Positions 13,101 through 28,100 of a stretch of 64,000 nucleotides of DNA are shown here, in pieces. A program made the translations under genes and the position numbers. The notes under the pieces were generated by a model. It saw only the letters and a list, made by a program, of their open reading frames with translations, was not told the origin of the DNA and ran no database searches. The number at the start of each line of letters is the position of its first letter. The stretch's first letter is position 1. Source of the DNA: Siphonodentalium dalli (lineage: Eukaryota; Mollusca; Scaphopoda; Gadilida; Siphonodentaliidae); contig CP136064.1 of assembly GCA_032622095.1 (NCBI GenBank), forward strand, positions 257,715,863 to 257,779,862, written 5' to 3'.

Positions 13101-16100
13101 GCAATCTTTTGACGATGGCATGGGAGCATAACTATGTTAATTAGTTACATCTAAGAGCACCTCTTTGTTATTCATTTCTATAAATACGTTATTAGCAAAG
13201 ACATTTTGGTGGTTATCTTGCTTAACCACGAATTAGTTATTTCGTGGCCACGAATTAGTTATTTCGTGGCCACGAAATAAAAAAAAAAATTCCATGTCCT
13301 AAACCAGCCACCGTATTATAACGAACAGCGAATACAATATTTTTCGGCTAATGTGCTTTGCACTAAATGCTGAAAAATGATCATTATAATACTATAAGCA
13401 CTTAGTAGCACAGTCATGCGTTCATTTTTTATATGGAAATCTAAACATGGCTTATTTTGATTGTGAACTTACATTTTCATGATAACCTCCATGTGGAATA
13501 TCAAACAAGTAGGTGTAAATTATTTTCTTCAACAGAAAAATGGAAATAAACATATTCAGATTAACAAATCACGCTTTTATAATTGTAAAACTGATGCTGA
13601 TCACCAAAGCAACTTGTGAAGAAATACGATACCCTCGAATCGGATGGGGGGGGGGGTCTTTAAAATCCCCCAAAAACATCACATATAGTATCACTGCAGT
13701 GAAAATATAGTATTTCAATAGTACTGATAAGTATTACTATAAGTATTTCGTGTATGTATCCTTCCTTACAAATTATATATAATTTACGTACATCTCATTC
13801 AGCCTAAATTCCATTTATCGAATATAAAAGTTGCATAAGTTCGGAATTTACGAAAATGCTCAAAATGTGGCGTGTATATTTGATTCGAATAAACGCATGG
13901 GTCGTGAACAAACTTCAAGATACAAGCCCCGGTGCATGTGTGTTAGTGGGTCTGAGCCTATATTGCTGATTTTTCCAATGCCATTTAAATTAGCCAAGTT
14001 ATTTGGGTACTCTTTTTTTCCAAAAGTGGGGTAGTTATTTGTCTTCGGGCCAATTGCTTTATTTTTTTCTCTTAATCCATAGAATATGACAGGATATTGA
14101 GAATATAGAGATTATATACAAACTATGATATTGTGATATTTCTCACTATTTGTATATCGTATTTTCAGTGGGCAAATTAGTTCATTGAACAAACTTATCC
14201 GCTTTCAACCAGACTTTCCCCAATACATGTCGAAGTATAATCCCGTGTACAATGGCCAAATCATTAATAATAGACACATGTACACATTAAAATGACTAAT
14301 TCCCCGACTCTTATCTGTCTTCTTGAAAATCTACAACCCGGAAATCAGCTCTACTACAAAAGGAGCGCAGACCGAGAAGGGACACACAAAAGGAATGGTG
14401 ATGATGATGATGTTGATTATGTAACATTGTAATTCAATTGAGTATTTGTCACTAAAAACAAGCATTCTGATTGGCCGAGAGCGGCTAACTTTCGTTTTCG
14501 ATTCACCGACATCGGCTGCTTCAGCGTGCATCAAATCTGAATGTAGCACGGTCAAATTTCATCGGCGCAGAACGAGTAGCGAAACGAGCACATCCGCGCG
14601 TTGTTGTCTATAGATACCGTTCATCGGCCGCTTCAGCGTGCATCAAATCTGAATGTGGCACGGTACAATTTCATCGGCGCAGAACGGAGTAGCGAAACGA
14701 GCCAACCCACCCCACATGAAATGGTTACAGAGCAGTGTTCAGAGTAACGAATGAACAAACCCAGTGATTTGTGCACGGTGACAACGGCGAAATGAAAGTC
14801 TCGGTTCGTGTCATGAAAATGACTAAATGATACTTTTTATACAGTTTTTTAGCAAATTCCTTGCTAGATTGAATTACACTGGAGATAAACGTACCCTGTT
14901 TCGTTGTACATTCTGGGATTCGAGCATGAAAACAGTTTGTGAACTCGCCGGCAAGCCGGCTCGTTCACAAACTGTTTTCATGCTCGAATCCCAGGATGTA
15001 CAACTCAACAGGATATGTGTATCTCCTAAATGTCCCGAGTCCCGATCAACATGACGTATGGGTCATTATCATTATCATCATCGTCGTGACATCATTATCA
15101 TCGCCGCCTTAATCATCAACATCATTGTCATCTTATCGCAATCATCATTATCATTACCATAGGCATTGTCATCGTCGTCCCTCTAATCGTCGTCGCTTCT
15201 TCATCATTAGAGACCTTTCGCATCCTCACGTTTTCGATTACGAATACGGATAGCTATTCGTAGTCGTAAGTCTATCCGTATGGCCAAAAAGTCCTTTCAC
15301 AAAACGATTACGCGTAAGAGTTTTTACGAACACGTACGATCATTATTTCGTACCACTTTTACAACTCAAAAGCGTGTGTTTGGTATACAGTCCCTTAATA
15401 TTTCTCTTATCGTCTCATTTGCAACAATGCGATAATCATGACCTGTTAATATTGTCAATAATTCGACTAGTCACAACGTACGACCCGGGATTCTCGTGAT
15501 ATATTGTGGCAATATACAGGTATAAATGCCAAGCCATATGTGGTGGAAATTCAGTTCGTTGTTAGCATGGATGACCAGATAGACGTTATGCTGATGGGGA
15601 AGAGGGGTTCCTAAATTTGGACCTCACATCAACCACGACGCCATCGTTCAAGCCCCTTCAAGTCCGCGAGTTGATTTCAATGCGATTTCGGCTTCACCTC
15701 TTTGGGTTTAGGAAATCCGACATAAGGTTGGTGAGCTCGCTGATGTGCATCACTTCTTATTTGTTACTACCAAATCGAAACAAAGTCGACACGATAGAAG
15801 CGATGTGCATCAAGTTGCTTTTTTGTCAGATATTTGACAAACCGGCAAAATTTCGTTGAACAAAATGTTGATAAATAACAGATTTTGGGCAATTTTATAA
15901 TATAGTTGACTGTGGTTAGCATTAATTTTGAGCAATTACTCGATTCTGATAACAGAAGCGGCATTTCTACAAAAACAATTGTTGTTGGAATCTGATGATA
16001 TGGGGACATCTAATCGGATTGAGTACCTTTAAATGCCGCATTTGTGGGTGTCTTTAAATTAAAAATAAATGCAAAGAACAAACCTGACAGAGACTGCTGA

Positions 16101-19100
16101 GCTCTGGTGATGTCGGTGGGTGTGCCAAATATTCTTTTAGTTACGGTTCAGGAGCAGAAATCACTACTTACCAGTTGAATCGGGATCCAGGGTAGGTTCA
16201 GATTACTCAGACAGAGTACTTTATGTAACTTAGAACTCGGTTATGAATTCCATGTAATTTTTAAATCGGTTATGAATTCCATGTAATTTTAAAATGCCCT
16301 GCATTACATACTCTACGAGAGAGATATATAAAACCCAACTTCTACCGAAAACCGAATATTATTAAATTGAATGAACTATTCAATTCGGGAAAGGGGAAGA
16401 GAACACAAAATCTTTCACTATTCATTAATAGGGTTATGCCATTCTTTAGGCTCTCCTGAGGCATTCTATAACTGCATACGCTAGGACACCACCATGGGTT
16501 GTTGAATTAAATAATTGTTGAATTTCACTATATATTGTGTACTATCTTGCACATAATAATCACTCAAAACTCCTCATGCATCGCACACTATATACTGTAT
16601 TTTTGGCGACTGGTTTCATAGTGCACTCCTCTTTCTGTAAAGTTTTCTGTTGCAACCAGCGATGGCTATCCGTTGTGAATAGCGATCTTATTTCGCGGGA
16701 AGCTCGTGATTCACGACGACGAGTACAGTGATTGACAATCTAAACAGCATATCGAGGTCGTAGCTCAATACAACTGGATGGTTTACATGATATACATAAT
16801 TACAGTCTCGAACGGAGTAAAGTGATATATTGCAGAAAATAAATTTCAGGTGTTATTTGAGCTTATTAGAAACCATGAAATCGTAACCGTCATTACGGAT
16901 AGTAAAATACGAGAACGATTAGAAAGTACACAAAGGTTGGTGACGTAGTACCCTATCCGTATCCGTAATCGTAAACGTGAGTTTTGCGAAAGGTCTCTAT
17001 TATTAGAGACCTTTCTCATCCTCACGTTTACGATTACGAATACGGATAGCTATTCGTAGTCGTAAGTCTATCCGTATGGCCAAAAAGTCCTTTCACAAAA
17101 CGACTACGCGTAAGAGTTTTTACGAACACGTACGATCATTATTTCGTACCACTTTTACAACTCAAAGACGAAACAGAGGATGCGTTTACTGTTCCATCCT
17201 GTTGATTTTCCTTCTGTATCTTGTACAACAGACTGATGTCGTATATGGTTCCTATAACCATGAGAAGCATAATCGTCCCCGATACAGTCAACGCAACTAT
17301 TGCTTTGATTGTGTAGCTTGAACCGTGAGCTTCGCAACGTCCAAATTTGACCGCGACTTGCTTCTTAAATGACGATTGCTCTAAATAATTTTGTATGATA
17401 TTCACGATATCATTCCCGTTACAGCTATCTGGAACGCACAAACCAACTGGGAACGAAAATTGTCTTGCATTTTCCGCACCATCGAACATAAAGACTCGAT
17501 TTCCGAGAGTTTTAAAGTGAACAACCAGACCACAGTATCGTCCACGGAACGTTCTAGCAGAATCGTCCACTCTATAACTGTGTTCTGTCGTAAAGCACTC
17601 TTCGTAGTCCCCGGTCCATCTCACATTACCGGTTAGAATTCCAGCTTCCGGTTTAAAACTACTGTCGACCATTTGAAGAGACCATCGCGTGCGGTTGTGC
17701 ACCCCAGCTGTAATCTCGTCAACGTCCTCCTGACACAACTCAGACACGTTGAACAGTTGGTAATCACCCAAGGCATGCCTGTCGGTGCTTTCATCAGATG
17801 GTCTGCCGGGAATGAAATTTAACAACCACTTAATATCTTTTCCGAAAAATCCATCCCACAGATTATTATTAATACTTCACTTATCGTCTCATTTGCAACA
17901 ATGCGATAATCATGACCTGTTTATATTGTCAATAATTCGACCAGTCACAACGTACGACCCGGGATTCTCGTGATATATTATGGCAATACAGGTATAAATG
18001 CCAGGTCATATGTGGTGGAAATTCAGTTCGTTGTTATCATGGATGACCTGATAGGCGTTATGCGATGGGGGAAGAGCGGTTCCTAAATTTGGACCTCACA
18101 TCAACCACGACGCCACCACTTCAAGACCCTTTCAGTCCGCAATTTCATTTCAATGCGATTTCGGCAGAAAGACAGTCTAGCCAGATTATGCCATCCCCCA
18201 CAATTTACGACAGAATTATCCATAATTGTCATCATCATTATGTAATATGTATGTGCAAGGACGTGGCTAGAGGGTTTCCGTTGGGGGTGTGCACAAGACT
18301 ACGGGCAATAGACCAGGACCCACCGGGCCGATCATGGTTGTTCGGCCCGGTGTGAGAAAATTGTGAAAACTAAACAAGAAAATCGCAAAATCCTAGCATC
18401 TAGACTGACCTCAAACTTTCCTAGTGTTGGAAATTTCAAACCTCATACTCTCCCTTAGTTTGGAAATTTTCAGTCAACGATTTTAACCAAATGTAGTAAA
18501 ATATTGTTTTCTTAAACTCATTAGCAGTTTTGTATTGGCCACGGGGAGGGACCAGGACACACCGGGCGAAAGTTTTTTTTAAACGTGAACAAGAAAATCG
18601 CAAAATCCTGGCATCTAGACTAGCCTCAAGCATTCATAGAGTTGGAAATTCCAACTGATGACAGTTCCAGTGACAATTTTGACCAAATGTAGGACAATAT
18701 TATTTTCTTAAATTAACTAGAAGTTTTTGACTGGCCACGGGGAGGGACCAGGACACAAGCTTTCCAAGTGTTGGAAATTTCCAACCTGACACCCCTAAGG
18801 TTGGAAAATTTCTAACTGATGGCCATTTCAGTCCAAAAAATTTATCAAAAGAAGGAAAATATGCAAATATTGGTCCAAAAACAAAAAATTCCCCACAATA
18901 AGTTGTTTGAAAATCAAACTACAAGAACATTTTCAACCTATTGTTGGTGTAAAATTTCCAACTAATGTCGTGTCAGGTATGAAATTTCCAACTGTTGAAA
19001 ATTTTGACCAACGTTGGAGGGTGAGACACCCCCAACCCCCCCCCCCCCCCCCCCCCACCCAACCCGTTATCGTTATTGCGGATAGTAAAATACGACAACG

Positions 19101-22100
19101 ATTAGAAAGTACACGAATGTTGGTGACGTAGTACCCTATCCGTATCCGTAATCGTAGACGTGAGTTTTGCGAAAGGTCTCTGTTGTTCATCATCGTTGTC
19201 GCTATCATGGTCACATCGTCATCGTCATTGTCATCATCACCATTACTAACGTTATTATAATCAGCATCAGCATCGTCATCATCACCATTATTAAAATTAT
19301 CATCGTCGCATTTAAATGTGATCATAATCGCTTTTATCGTCAAAATCTTAATCCTCGTCATTGCCGTATAGTCAGCATAATAACGTCATCGAAATTTTCA
19401 TCCCCATATTTGTAACAATCGTCATCATCATTAATGTATTATAATCACCAACATCATCATCGTCATTATCGTCATCATCATCATCATCATCGACCATCGT
19501 CATATGATCACGGTTGCAACAACATTAACAACAACATTAACGACAACATTATCATTAGTACCACAGTATGTTAAAGTAACTGTTGATCACCCTGGCGAAC
19601 ACCATCATCGTCGAAGGGATGCTACATCATCAAGGGTTTCAATGGTTTCGTCTTTCTGTCTGGTATACTTACTGGGAGAAAACAGTTTCTGGCACATCTA
19701 AAATAACTGCATTCGAATAAATAATGCAATTCATCGCCAAGTTTATGATTATTACATAGAGGGCATGTTCGCTGCATTAAGGCAGTCTCGTTCCATCCTC
19801 CTTACTTTATTGGTAGTCTGTGATTACATGTTCGAAATTGGCATAGCGTTTTTCTATTTCTGTTATCTAGATTGTCCAAATAATTTTTTTTTTTAAACAT
19901 TGTGTTTGAATATTTTGTATATTGCACCTCTACTCGAATTATCTAAATTTGAAACCCAAATAGGGATCACTAACGACTAACACGGCTGCATTTAATATAA
20001 GAAATTAAATCTTCGGGACAAATATATATGTCGGTATACTTAAAAGATGAGCTTGGTCGCAATATGGTAGTATAAGGTTTTCACTTTTTCGATCCATCTT
20101 ATTAGGGTGGATGATTTTAAAGACACGGTTGGCCTTGGCGGTGAGTATCCTGTGAAAATATCTCCACCCGTCAAAAACCGCCACAAACAGAAAGAACATC
20201 AAAATGTAGACAGACTTTGTCCGTATACAAATAAGAAATATCGCATAAACAGTGTGTTATGGTCATATGTTTGACCATTGTTATGTAAACAAAAGCGTAA
20301 AAAGTTACTTTTCTGGTGTTTGTTTATATTATGATGGTAAACATAAAGAGCGTTCTGTGAATACCTGATATGGAACTAATAAAGAGCGTTTATGCCATAT
20401 GTGTGTGATTAGCCAGTAGCATTGTGCTGTCTTCTGTAACACAATCAGGCTCTTGCTTAGGTAAAATATAGTAGATCTTTATGATAACATGCTGTTTACG
20501 CGATGGTCATGGTATATATGAACGGAACTGTATGCGTTTTACTGTTTTTCTGTTTACGGTGTTTGGAACAAATATGAATATTTTCGACAATTAAGGCCGC
20601 ACGTGCCTTTAAATGGAGTACATGTTTTAAGAACTTTTTGTGAATGTTTTCAAAAATATCGTTATTTTCCGGCCCAACACTTAACACAGCAGTATGACTA
20701 GATAGAAATAACCTTAGCGTTAAATAAATCAAACTGATTTTTAACTGAGAAACTGAGTTCTGGCTTTTTATATTATAGAATACGTTAAAGATACGGGCGG
20801 TGTTGGCGGTGGGTATGCTGTTAAAATATTCAACTCCGTCAAAAAATCGCCATAAACAGAGGGAGTAGTGGTATATAGACAGACTTTGTTCTTATGCCAA
20901 TCAGAAATATGGCATAAACAGTATGTTGTTGACAATTTCCCCCCTTTTTTGTGTAAACAAAAGCAAAAAACGTTACGTTTCCTGGCTTTTGTTTAGATCC
21001 GAATATGGTAAACATAAAGAGCGTTATTTGTTACTGTTTTCCTGATATGGAAATAATAAAGAGCGTTTATATCAGTTTTGTGTGATTAACCAATTGAATT
21101 GCGCTGTGTTATGTAAACATAAGCACAACTTCTGTAACACGAGCAGTCTCTTGTTTACGTACACCATCGTACGTCTTGACGACAATATACTATTTACGCG
21201 CTGATTATGTTTGGCATATGAGCGGAACTGTATATATTTTGGTGTTCCTTCTGTTGATGGCGATTTGAACAAATATAAATATGTCTGTAACGAACGCCGC
21301 CCGTGCTTTTAATCTCGTAGCTTTATGTGCTAGTGTTTTTTAGCTTAGGAAAATGAGTCAGATTTAGTATATACAATTCTAAGATAATTTAAAATTTTCA
21401 CGGCTTCAATTTCAATCCCATCATAGCAGAATATTTCGCCCTTCGGCAAACTGATTTGGAAATCAACAAAACTTTAGTTTTCTTGACATTTACTGTCAGT
21501 CTCCACTTATGGCAATATCTACTACAACGTTAAGAGCCTTCTGAAGTTTTCCAGGCGTTCAGCTAAAAGAACCGTGTCATCGACATACAATATATGAAAT
21601 AATAAGTAACTTCAAGGACACATTTGTGTGTTGTTCTATGTCATCTTCGATAGACCATCTGCTACTTCAGATTTAATGGAATCTTCCAAATCGTTTAGAA
21701 ACAAGGAGAATAAGAGAGCTACTTCAGACGGAGATCTACTTCTGTGTCAGGGCCTTTGTGCGGTGGCCGTATAGGCCCACACGCCACCCGAAGGGAGCCT
21801 GTTTCAGCTAGTTCAGTTATAAAACTATACTGAATTGTCTTTTATTCATCTGGATGGATGTTCATGAACTGGAGAAGAAGACAGACATATATATGCACTT
21901 AACTTTAATTCACAGGAGAGATGATAAAGTATAGTAACTGGGCAACGGGTCAACCAAACTGCAATTTCGCCTGTGTCGAGGACTGCGGTATAATGGACAC
22001 AGGTGGCTATTGGCACGACAGGCATTGTTCGCTAACATATAGGCCGTTCGTTTGTCGGATCAAAAGTTAGTATCAATATTATATAAATAGTATTAACAAT

Positions 22101-25100
22101 ATTTCATAAGAACAAAAACAAAAACATTACAACTGGAACATTAAATGTTGATCCCTCAGCTATGTTTTTGGAATCATATATGCGCTCACTCCCAGCGAGA
22201 CCTTGCGCATTTCACCAGTTCCTAAATTGGTGAGGAAAATAGGTCGAAATACCTTACAATGGTAGTGCGTATAAAGTGCTATACATAGATCGCCCTGTTC
22301 AAAAATCGGAGGAGTGTTGGTATTTATCAATAATTGTATAGAATAGTAATGTTTACACAATGGATTTGATATGTAAAATCTCATTATTGGAGAGTTGTTA
22401 ATAATGAAAATAAGAACAAAATAGATATATTTCTTCATGTACTTGTTGGTAATAGGTGTTGTACATACTTATGTTATTCTGAATGAACCCACGTCAAATG
22501 CCTTGATGTTATTCCGAATGAACCCACTTCAAATGCATTGAGACCCTTTAAAAACCTCCACTTACCAGATATTGATGTGTAAAATGAGATTGTTTCTGGA
22601 TCTTTGTTTGATAATATGTTAATTGTTTCTCTATTTAATATTAATGCAATATGTCTTTGATAAATCAATTTATATATATATATATTTACATAGAAACATA
22701 AGCTCTGTGCAATTGTCCTGCTGTGTGGATGGAGTGAAGATCCGTCAGAGGATAAGTGTGGACAGTGTTCTCAGTAGGAGCTCATTGTGCATAAATTGCG
22801 GTAACACAAACGTTCTATATAGTATGAAGTGCCCACTCTGAAAACTAATGTTCAAAATGGAACAAAGAGTCTGGGTTTTAACCCTTTATATACTGAATTG
22901 ATTCTCCACGCAGTTATAAAAAGTCTACATTGGAATGGTCTATTATTCATTTGGAGAGGTGTTCAGGAAAAATTAGTATACGACAGAAAATAAAAATGCA
23001 GAAGGAATTCTATTTACTGAGGGAAATGTTCTGATAATAAGTTTAACCAACGATAAGTGCAGAAGGATTCATATTCATTGGTGGGAAATATTCTGCTAAC
23101 ATTTTCAACAAACCTGTGTTCGCTTGTTGAAAATATTTTATGAGCATTTCCTAAGGGAACTACTCGTCAATGAGTATTTAGTATAGAAAGGGTTACGGCA
23201 ACATATATCATTACCAGATAACCTCTACTTGATTACGTTATATATCCAGTCACTGTGAAATGCCGAGAATAACATGGTTTTGAAAATATGTCATTTATTT
23301 GTTTAAATTTACTGCCCATAATGTTTGATTTTCTAAAAATTAGTACATATATTCCCTATTATTCTAAAACTGAATTCCATGTTATTTTACCATTTTTTAT
23401 ATAAATACTTATTGAAGAATAGTTCCCATCGGACATGTTCAGATAATAGTTTTAACAAACTGCCGTGGAGGGTGGGTTAATCCATTTAAAGAAAGGTATA
23501 AGTCGGATCCCGGATGCCAGAAGAGGGATAATGGTATCAGTAAAGTCTTATCGCCGCGAACTGTTTATCTGTTTCAATTGTGCTGGACTGATTGGATGTA
23601 TTCCCGAATTAGTTTATTTTTAACACTTTATATAATAAAAACTCCACGAGCGAAAATAAACACTTGTCGCGGTCACGAATGACATATTTTTCGGTATCCA
23701 CTCAAAAAACACTAGATATTCTTTTTATTATACGCATTTCCAAAGAAATTCACACCATTTACGACGTTAAATGATCTCACAATCGTTGCATCATTTTTGA
23801 AGCCATCAGCTGATCGATGCCTGTTAGTAAGTAAGTAAGTAATGCTTTATTCTCAGCCATTATAATACATGGTACATGAAAAACATATATACACTATATA
23901 CAAATTAGAACTTTCCGGGGTATACATAGACAGAATACAATGCAGATAATAATCAGTTACGGTCCAATATTGCATTAACATGTCCGGAATAGAACAATAC
24001 AGATCTCGATAGACTTATTTAAAGATTCTACGCTAACCGGGAAAAAAAAGAAGAAGAAATTACAAATATATACATCATGGTCAGTATATATAGTACTGTT
24101 TTCTCATTTTTTCTTTTTGGAAACCAAGTTGTTGTAAATGATGATGTACCAATATTACGTACATGATTATTATCTGTAATTAAATTGACTCATATAATGT
24201 TTACACACACTTATAAATACACACATATTATATACGTATACATACTCATGCATATACCTACACACACAAACATACATACATATGTATAAATATACATGCA
24301 TACAAACACATACATACACATACACACATATACATACATATACATATATATACACATATATATAGCCATATATATACATATATATATATATACATACATA
24401 TATACATACACATACACACATACATATATACATATATATACATATATAAACACATACACATAGACATTGTATTATGGCACACTCGATATTCGTTATGGAC
24501 TTTTGCATATCTAAAACACGTGGAAACCATACAAATAGTAACATAATATGCATAGTTGTACTATGAATAAGGAATCTACGACGTGATCTTCACATATATG
24601 TATGTCTGCATGTTCACACATACAGACGCACACACATATAAGCACCACGATCGCCAAATATTTGAATAGTTATTTAAATTGTTTCAATCCGATTTTTATA
24701 AAGTTTGAAAGTTTGTTTAGCTTCATTGTGTCAGAAGAATTTAATAAGCCATAAAAAGACTCTCGCGATGGATTTTTCCAGATCGATTCGTCAATATATT
24801 TCATGCGGTATTCACGTAAATTTGGACAAACTATTACAAAATGATATTCATCGCACATGATGGCGCCACATAACTGACATGAGCCAATTCCAGATATCCC
24901 TTTCTTTTGGTTCTTAGATTTTGCCCACTTCATAGTCTCAACGCCTAATCTATGATTTGATGTACGAATTCTCTGTAGCGAGATAATTGAATTAAAGGGA
25001 CATTCAACATAAAAACGACTAAGCGAAGGACATTTTTTCAGGTTACGATAAAATTCTCCTCGTGACGATTGAGAAACTTCATTATTCCACTGGAGAAAAA

Positions 25101-28100
25101 AATTGCCAAGTAGTTTTTTGTGCATATATTGAAGTTTAGAATTCGAAACGGGTAACTGTGTTTTCCAGTTGTCTTCGCAATCCGCACGCACAAAAATGTC
25201 TTCAATATGATCAAGGTATCGTATTCTTTTGCCACCGCCTTTCATAGCTAAAATTAACTTGTACAATATGAAGGGGTGATTACTTTTTGTTTTCGTCATT
25301 AGGCGGCTCCAAAATGAGGTCATTCTTTTGTAAATTTCAACACACAATGGCCATCTTCCAAGCTCACCATAAACCATATAATTTGGAGTACTCATTTTCA
25401 TGTTCGTTAGGAGCTTACAGAATTTGAGATGGACAGCCTCGATATCGCGAGTATTCTCAAAGCCCCATAATTCACATCCATATAACAGAATGGGTTGTAT
25501 GAGGTAATCAAAAAGTTTTAATGCTAAGTCTGCAGATAGGTGAAGATTTCTCACCTTGGACAGGAGTCCGTACATTGCTTTTGTCGATTTCATTTTTATC
25601 GACTTGATTGCCCGACAGAATCGTCCGTTATAAAATAATTCAATGCCTAAATAAGGAAACTGTTCGACTATATCTAATTTATCACCACAAAGCATGAAAT
25701 TTGGGGGAGAACTCAATTTCTTGTTGGTGAAGATCATTACCTTAGTTTTTTGAGTGTTAATTTTGAGCTCCCAAGACTCTGAATAGTCAGAAAGGGCATC
25801 TAAAATTCGTTGCATCTCATAAGGATTGTCCGCAAACAAAACAGTATCATCTGCATATAAGATGCACCATAGTTTGAGATAAATCTCTAACTCATGGAAA
25901 ACTCGATCGTTAAGATAGGTTAACCCCTCAGTAACGCAATTTTCTAGAAAATCTTCCAGATCATTTAAGTAAATAGAGAACAGGAGAGGGGATAGGTTCT
26001 CGCCTTGTTTTACCCCTACGTTACTTACAAAATAATCTGACAACCGACCATTGCTGACTACGCAAGACTTTGTAGCCTGGTACATGTTCCGGATTATATT
26101 AAATATCTTGCCGTTGATTCCGGTTCTCATAAGTTTCACCCATAACGCCTCTCGCCAAATAGTATCGAAAGCCTTTTTAAAATCAACGAAAGTACAGAAC
26201 AGTTTCTTGAGGTCACCCGGTCAATTAGTTAAGAAACCAGGGCCATAACTCATAGTAATTCTTAGAATGACGTCTCAAAAATTATTGGGCCGATTTAGCT
26301 TATATTTGGTACGGAGGGACCTTGGGTGACTGGGGTTCAGATTTGTTCAAATAGGGGCAGAGCCAGGGACATAACTCAAAAAAAAATTACATTTTTGCAT
26401 TTTGACCTTTGATTTTTTTAGACACATCACAGCTACCCCACCCCACCCTCCCCCACATATGTTCACGCAATGCTACTTCACCATCCGCAGAATATAAAAA
26501 TATGGTTCCCGCATTCTTCCCTTTATTTCCCCCCATAAATATGTCGAATTTCAACATAAAATAGATTTTAATTATAACTGTAATATCAGTGAATATAATA
26601 TAAATTAGAATATCAAAATGGGTTCTTTCACCTTATCTTTCTTCAACAGTACGAACCGGAAACAGTATTGGTACACGCAGGTGAATCGGTCGCACGGTCG
26701 AGCTAGTGTGGAAGTATATTCTTCTATATCCCCTTCTGGGTGATATCGATGTTTATCTAAACGCGTATTTTTCTATAATTCACTGTTGAGCGTATAATAA
26801 ATAGAATTCCGTCTGCATTTTTATTTTCTGTCGTCTGCGTATTTCTCATGAACACCCCACCAGATGATTAATAGACCATTTCAATACATACTTTTATCAC
26901 TGAATGCGAGCATCCATTTTAGTACAGAAAAGGTTACGTTTGATCCAAGACGGAGTTGAGGGACATCTCAATGTGCCGTTCCGATCGTAACATGGCCATT
27001 TGGATAAGAATCTTCTATGAGTGTTTTAATTCTCCCATCACAAAAAGGTCCAAGACATCACATTAACAATATAAAAAGGCTCTATACTGTGTTTTATTTT
27101 CTTACAGAAGTGGTACCACCCACACCGAAACCAACACCGAAACCAACACCCGAACCAACGACACCCAAACCAACGACACCGAAACCAACTACGACGACAC
27201 CGACAACAACAACGACGACAACAACAACAACAACGACAACAACGACGACAACAACAACAACAACAACAACGACGACAACAACGACAACAACGACAACAAC
27301 GACAACAACAACAACAACAACGACGACGACGACAACGACCACCACATCAACGACAACAACACCAACACCAGTTTCCACGATCATAAGTCAGAAGACGACA
27401 ACGTTGGCGTCCGCTTCCGTAATACCAACATCAACAGACAAGCCAGAGAAAACCACGGCGAAACCATTCACTCACAAGCCACCGATCGCTATATCAGACG
27501 ACGAAAGTGACAAATCTTGTAAGTGTTATTTTTTATGTGTTCTCTAAACTAGTTGCCATGGTTACAATGGTTCCCGGTGGTCCAGTCCAGTAAAATCAGT
27601 TACAAGAAATGGTAGCGCCCTCAAGATCATATTATTAGGCATATATAAATATATTGGAGCTTGAGACCTTCACCTACAGTGGAATACATTATTAAGGAAC
27701 ATAATTATATTAACTAAGAAATGTATTACCTGCACTGTTTTTTGCAATGTTATAAACTTATAGAATTCCCTGTCACAACATAAACAAATACCAGGTTTTT
27801 AACTAGTGGAGTATGATCGCTACGGGCGTAGCTAGAGTAGAGATTCATGGCATGATATAGGATGTGAGACACAGTCCATGATAAGGGCGCGTACACATGA
27901 AGCTGCAAGAAAATATCTGCAAGAAAATATCAGGTGAAATTGCACACTGATATTTTCTCGCTGCAAAGATTACGCCCGTGAGAACGCGGCGGTTTAGATT
28001 GAGCTCAATCAGAACAGTATTAGGCATGCTGGTTCAAGTGAATTGCGTCCGGTAAATAACATATAGTCCATTTTGGCAATTCATAGCTTTTTGAAATTTC

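Larger units (their letters stand above)
23826..26220 (-). mobile_element. 5'-truncated LINE (non-LTR retrotransposon)
   Basis: The insertion runs from its 5' truncation at about 26220 to a 3' end at about 23826. The 3' end reads, on the minus strand, aataaagcattacttactta, a short tandem tail typical of CR1/L2-like LINEs. It contains the coding fragment at 24670-26218 and a ~840-bp 3' part interrupted by a microsatellite (24190-24640). It lies antisense in intron 2 of the lectin gene. Confidence 0.75.

Noticed and set aside
14331-14555. Short minus-strand frame near 14.4 kb
   Set aside because: No family features, overlaps repeated sequence, length expected by chance.
24170-24553. Overlapping Tyr/Cys/Ile-rich minus-strand frames
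   Set aside because: Produced by the ACATAT microsatellite.
27094-27384. Long antisense poly-Val reading frame
   Set aside because: Mirror of the Thr-coding repeat in the stalk exon; low complexity, no other support.
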